A stretch of DNA of 8,544 nt from JAAYHV01 sp035268985 (GTDB taxonomy: Bacteria > Bacillota > Clostridia > Peptostreptococcales > Anaerovoracaceae): assembly GCA_035268985.1 (NCBI GenBank), contig DATFJV010000114.1, positions 1 to 8,544 of the forward strand. The letters are read 5' to 3'. Positions 5,637-8,544 of this stretch are shown here, in pieces; position 1 is the first letter of the stretch, and every line of letters starts with the position of its first letter. The notes under the pieces are model-generated. The model was not told where the DNA came from and made no database searches. It worked only from the letters and a program-made list of their open reading frames with translations. The position numbers and the translations under genes are program-made.

Positions 5637-6296
5637 TTATTTGTTTGTTGCTGCTAAATAATCCTTCCAATATTTTTTTTGATATCTGCGCTTAATGTTT
5701 TGTACATATGGATCAAAAATACTTCCAACTTCCAGTATTGTACATTCTGGTTCTCTTTCAAACCATTCTTTAGTTAGTATTCTGCCTAAAGAACCACACG
5801 CATGAAAAATTATTGTGTTCCGCAAAGGTGTTAAATCTTTTAATCGTGAATATGAATTGAATGCGTTCTTGTGATTGACAGGAACAAACTCTGTCACCTT
5901 GAATGGAAGGTTGTTAATTTTGTGTGATGACGATCCCACCCAAACAACATTTTTAAATTTCTTTGTTCTTTGTGGAATTTCAGTTATTGCTTTAACCCAA
6001 TTATTATCATGGAAAATTACAGAGCTTGTAATATTTTGATAGTCCCCTATTAAACCAGAGGCTATCTCACTAAATTTTTTATATTTTGTATCTGGTACAC
6101 CAACGTAATAGTTTTCTTGTCTATGTTGTATTGCCTCTTTTAGTTTTACTGAAAGCTCATCTGTTACTTCTTGGTCTCCTCTACTTATTGTAGCCATTGT
6201 TTTTGTTATAGCACCAAGTTCTCCGTCATTAAATCGAGCTACAGCAAAATTAACCTTATTGTCTAATAAGTTTAAAAAATAATCTAAATTTTTCAT
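5637..6296 (-). CDS. Probable GT-D fold glycosyltransferase (DUF1792-like)
   Basis: The 219 residues carry landmarks of the DUF1792/GT-D family. RFNDGELGAI at 21-30 holds the DGE signature near the N-terminus, which serves as the metal or donor site in place of the DXD motif of GT-A enzymes. YYVGVPD follows at 63-69. Strand VVWVGSS is at 117-123, NAF..Y at 144-149, and the C-terminal HACGSLGRILTKEW (165-178) and LEVGSIFDPYVQ (188-199) match the family ending, in which the enzyme recognises a nucleotide sugar. Known relatives add a sugar in bacterial glycan or glycoprotein assembly; the donor and acceptor here are unknown. The ATG overlaps the stop of the preceding glycosyltransferase (ATGA, 6296-6293), a sign of coupled translation. 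No membrane segment is seen. The family call is from recalled motifs; a diverged non-catalytic relative is possible. Confidence 0.6.
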   Translation of the reverse strand: MKNLDYFLNLLDNKVNFAVARFNDGELGAITKTMATISRGDQEVTDELSVKLKEAIQHRQENYYVGVPDTKYKKFSEIASGLIGDYQNITSSVIFHDNNWVKAITEIPQRTKKFKNVVWVGSSSHKINNLPFKVTEFVPVNHKNAFNSYSRLKDLTPLRNTIIFHACGSLGRILTKEWFEREPECTILEVGSIFDPYVQNIKRRYQKKYWKDYLAATNK

Positions 6297-7000
6297 ATCG
6301 TGTGTAGTTTTGGTTGTCCTAAGTTATTTATAGTGTCTCTTATGATATGTTGTTTACTAATATTTATTCTATTTTCCATATATAAATTTCTTGTTTTTCT
6401 TGCACTTAATTGATATTTTATATATTTGGCTTCATGTGTTGCAACAACAATAGGAATATTTTCTTTTTGTGATTTTATATATATATCTAAATCAACCATA
6501 TTGTAATGATTGAAATTTTTTGAGTCTATAGATATAGATGGGATATGGTAGGCCATACATCCTGTACCTCCCCAATGTATAAATTTGTTAGTGTCTACAT
6601 TTTGAAAAAAACTATATCTTGGGTTAAGAATTTTTTTACCGCTATTTAATGGATATTTTTTGATCATTCCTCCATGATGGGTAACTAATGGTTTATTGTT
6701 ATATATTTTTAATGTATTTATTAAATTTTGTATATAGTTTTCTGGATATATTAAATCATCGTCTGCTGTAAAATAATATGTAAATCCATCTTTATTTGCA
6801 TAAAATTTTGTTGCAGCACCAATGGCATTGTCTGTTAAAACGTAATCTACATTTGGATACTCAAATTTTGGTATATTTTTATATCCATTTAAAAATACTA
6901 CAATATGAGATAACTGATTATGTAAACTATCTAATGTATTTTTTAATAAATGTTTTCTTCCTGGGATGCTTGCAATTCCGCAAAGTGTTTTATGTTGCAT
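6293..7000 (-). CDS. GT-A fold glycosyltransferase, GT2-like
   Basis: This 235-residue protein starts with the typical N-terminal strand and loop, LCGIASIPGRKHLLKNTLDS (residues 6-25), which binds the nucleotide. It carries the metal-binding DXD motif as FTADDDLIYP at 77-86. Further on, GGTGCMAYHIPS at 144-155 and MVDLDIYIKSQ at 168-178 resemble the acceptor loop and the catalytic-acid region of GT2-type enzymes. It is shorter than many GT2 proteins but covers a full GT-A core and lacks a membrane anchor. It should transfer one sugar from a nucleotide donor; neither sugar nor acceptor can be named. The gene after it (5637-6296) overlaps by 4 bases and the one before (6990-7688) by 11, so the three work as one translation unit. 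It resembles its upstream neighbour in motif order, suggesting an old duplication or recruitment of two related enzymes. Confidence 0.8.
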   Translation of the reverse strand: MQHKTLCGIASIPGRKHLLKNTLDSLHNQLSHIVVFLNGYKNIPKFEYPNVDYVLTDNAIGAATKFYANKDGFTYYFTADDDLIYPENYIQNLINTLKIYNNKPLVTHHGGMIKKYPLNSGKKILNPRYSFFQNVDTNKFIHWGGTGCMAYHIPSISIDSKNFNHYNMVDLDIYIKSQKENIPIVVATHEAKYIKYQLSARKTRNLYMENRINISKQHIIRDTINNLGQPKLHTI

Positions 7001-7688
7001 ACCATCTAAATTTTTTTATTACGTCAGTATTGTTTGTATTTTTTAATTTCCAATTAATGCGTGTAAGTGAATCTATTTTATGATTATTTCCGGTTTGTAT
7101 GCCAGGGTTTGGCAAACATATTCTTTTTATTTTTTGTTCAGCCAGATGGCCACTAATCCAAATGTCGTCTACAAAATATTCAGGTTTATTTTGGCTAGGA
7201 AGTGGCATGTTTCCAAAAAACTTTTTATGATATAATGCACCCCACACACCTGTAATAATATCTACTTCTCTTGGTTCTGCTTTATTTCTTATCAAAGTAG
7301 TTCTTCTGTATTCTTGTGTATGAGGTTTAAAGATTCTTCCTCTATAACAATATGCTTTTCCCGGGTTGTCGTTGTAAGCTTTTGTTAAATTTGATGCCCA
7401 TGATTGAGGGTATATCACATCGTCATCTGCTGTTATAATTAAATTAGAATTTAAAGATAGGGCAGGATATAATTTTGTAATTGATCCATTATCTTCCACG
7501 ACATTATATTTTATTCCTAATTTTTTAATATAAGAAGGAATATTGCCATTAAATTTAATTCCTTTTCGTTTAAAATATTTAGGAATCCATAAATACACAT
7601 CATAGCCTTGAGTAGATAATGATTCTAAAGTAGGTTGTATTCCTTGTTCTAACCTATTAGGAATTGTGGTTAATGATATTATTGGCAT
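6990..7688 (-). CDS. GT-A fold glycosyltransferase
   Basis: A 232-residue enzyme with the same plan as the following gene: an N-terminal ISLTTIPNRLEQGIQPTLES (4-23), the DXD site LIITADDDVIYP at 83-94, a glycine-containing acceptor loop TGVWGALYHKKFF at 146-158 and an acidic motif FVDDIWISGHLAEQ at 172-185 that probably holds the catalytic base. The DDIW..GHL arrangement is known from short phage and capsule-locus glycosyltransferases. The start at 7688-7686 lies 32 bases inside the end of the sulfotransferase gene; it is kept because the conserved ISLTTIP strand begins only three residues after this ATG. The end overlaps the next gene by 11 bases. It is cytosolic, with no signal or membrane helix. 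Sugar and acceptor are unknown. Confidence 0.8.
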   Translation of the reverse strand: MPIISLTTIPNRLEQGIQPTLESLSTQGYDVYLWIPKYFKRKGIKFNGNIPSYIKKLGIKYNVVEDNGSITKLYPALSLNSNLIITADDDVIYPQSWASNLTKAYNDNPGKAYCYRGRIFKPHTQEYRRTTLIRNKAEPREVDIITGVWGALYHKKFFGNMPLPSQNKPEYFVDDIWISGHLAEQKIKRICLPNPGIQTGNNHKIDSLTRINWKLKNTNNTDVIKKFRWYAT

Positions 7689-8406
7689 CTTTTAAATCTT
7701 TTAAATTAAAACCAAACACTTCTTTATTTAATTTATCTATTTGAGGAGTAAACAGGCTTAGATAATCAGGATTATTTACATACTCTTTATATCTTTGTAA
7801 TACATTCATAGAGTTAGCATCTTTTTGATAATTATTACCATCAAATGAACTCCCCCCACCAAACGGAGTGACCCTATCTATTCCTTTATCTTTATTGACA
7901 AAACCTATTTCTTTTGCTTTATTATCTCTGTAATCTTTACTTTTAAACCATGAGTTGAATAATATAAAGTGAGTATTTTCTTTATTAGTAAATTGTATAT
8001 TACCTTGCATCTCGTTTACATATTCCAGCCATGCTCTTTGTCTGCTTGTTACTGCTTTGTGCATTTGGTTGGATGGAGTAGATTTTTTTGTGCTTGCCAT
8101 TATATTAAAAATATCTCTTATAATAATAATTGTTCTAACATGATTTTTTATTAAAGGAGATTTTAATGTTTCTTGGTATTGTTGTAAATGTCCGTTCTCT
8201 AAATTATAAAATAAACACTCTTCGTTTGTTTTATTATTGTAAACAATTTGTTTGAATTTTCCTTTGTAACGTAATGTGCCTTGTTTAAATGCTTGTTCCT
8301 TTGCATCATTATGAAAATTTACTTTTTTGCCTATATTGTTAGCTATCCATTGAATAACGGCATGATGCCCTCCTCGTTTTATTCCATAAAATAAATATGT
8401 TTCCAT
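7657..8406 (-). CDS. Sulfotransferase-like P-loop protein
   Basis: The 249 residues resemble the PAPS-dependent sulfotransferase superfamily. The start METYLFYGIKRGGHHAVIQW has a strand followed by GIKRGGHHA (8-16), in the place of the 5'-phosphosulfate loop; a related form, GxRRSGNHA, is familiar from phage and marine bacterial proteins of this group. HVRTIIIIRDIFNIMAS (89-105) matches the 3'-phosphate binding motif (RDP-type followed by N and AS). FILFNSWFKSKDYRDNKAKEIGF (the part around 147-169) and GGGSSFDG (183-190) fit the later cofactor region. It would move a sulfate group from PAPS to an acceptor hydroxyl, here plausibly a sugar added by the downstream glycosyltransferases, with which it overlaps by 32 bases. 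PAPS must come from the host. A related P-loop kinase-like role cannot be ruled out. The gene starts 4 bases after the stop of the gene before it. Confidence 0.65.
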   Translation of the reverse strand: METYLFYGIKRGGHHAVIQWIANNIGKKVNFHNDAKEQAFKQGTLRYKGKFKQIVYNNKTNEECLFYNLENGHLQQYQETLKSPLIKNHVRTIIIIRDIFNIMASTKKSTPSNQMHKAVTSRQRAWLEYVNEMQGNIQFTNKENTHFILFNSWFKSKDYRDNKAKEIGFVNKDKGIDRVTPFGGGSSFDGNNYQKDANSMNVLQRYKEYVNNPDYLSLFTPQIDKLNKEVFGFNLKDLKDANNIINHNS

Positions 8407-8410
8407 TTTT

Positions 8411-8544
8411 TTATATCTCCCATTTTGATTTATTTGGATATTGTTTTTCTATCCATAATTTTAATGCTCCTGTTAATCCTTGATTATTATAATTACCCCA
8501 TACTTTGTCATAGACAGCCTTTTTAACCTGTTCTTCTGTTTCTG
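8411..8544 (-). CDS. C-terminal end of an unidentified gene, cut by right edge
   Basis: The last 44 codons of a reading frame enter from the right edge and end at TAA on 8413-8411, four bases before the sulfotransferase ATG. The readable end includes TEEQVKKAVYDKVWGN and, near the terminus, ALKLWIEKQYPNKSKWEI. It is lysine-rich with tryptophans and normal codon use, so it is very probably real coding sequence and the first visible member of the same operon. GGGAG within its last codons could help ribosomes reach the next start. Too little is visible to name a family. Confidence 0.7.
   Translation of the reverse strand, partial: ETEEQVKKAVYDKVWGNYNNQGLTGALKLWIEKQYPNKSKWEI

Noticed and set aside
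6796..7083. Plus-strand frame of 95 codons
   Set aside because: Antisense to two well-supported glycosyltransferases; its Phe/Leu/Tyr-rich product reflects AT-rich antisense sequence.
7969..8154. Plus-strand frame of 61 codons
   Set aside because: Antisense to the sulfotransferase-like gene; its composition looks like a shadow frame.

Overview
The window looks like part of a tailed bacteriophage genome, most probably a crAss-like phage (Crassvirales) of a Bacteroidota host. This rests on three things. A 759-residue large terminase carries Walker A, Walker B and RuvC-type nuclease motifs and is followed directly by a portal-like gene, an order typical of crAss-like phages. Every gene is on the minus strand in an AT-rich background. 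Several gaps hold promoters of the Bacteroidota type (TTTG-like box, about 20 bases, TAnnTTTG) and almost no Shine-Dalgarno sequences. The assignment comes from reading the sequence only; no search was run.

Layout, read in the direction of transcription (right to left). Positions 8544 to 5085 hold a tightly packed surface-modification cassette: the tail of an unidentified gene, a sulfotransferase-like P-loop protein, two related GT-A glycosyltransferases, a GT-D (DUF1792-like) glycosyltransferase and a GNAT acetyltransferase. Consecutive genes from the sulfotransferase to the GT-D gene overlap. Positions 5084 to 4461 are a 624-base gap without an intact gene. It contains a strong intrinsic terminator whose loop can pair with an upstream segment (a candidate small RNA or attenuator), then a GC-richer, hairpin-rich stretch that is either a structured RNA or a decayed gene. 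Positions 4460 to 4260 encode a small zinc-ribbon protein with its own promoter and terminator.

Positions 4157 to 1 are the packaging and head region: a promoter, a 149-residue protein of unknown function, a strong terminator, a 223-residue protein in the place of the small terminase, the large terminase and the first 195 residues of the portal protein, which runs off the left edge. The terminator after the 149-residue gene, with no clear promoter behind it, suggests that this protein is made in excess of the packaging proteins.

Together, the left half builds and fills the capsid, while the right half could decorate a phage or host glycan (sugar transfer, sulfation, possibly acetylation). 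The right half is visibly more AT-rich, which fits a cargo module with a separate origin. The most unusual parts are the 4461-5084 gap and the combination of sulfotransferase and several glycosyltransferases in one phage operon.
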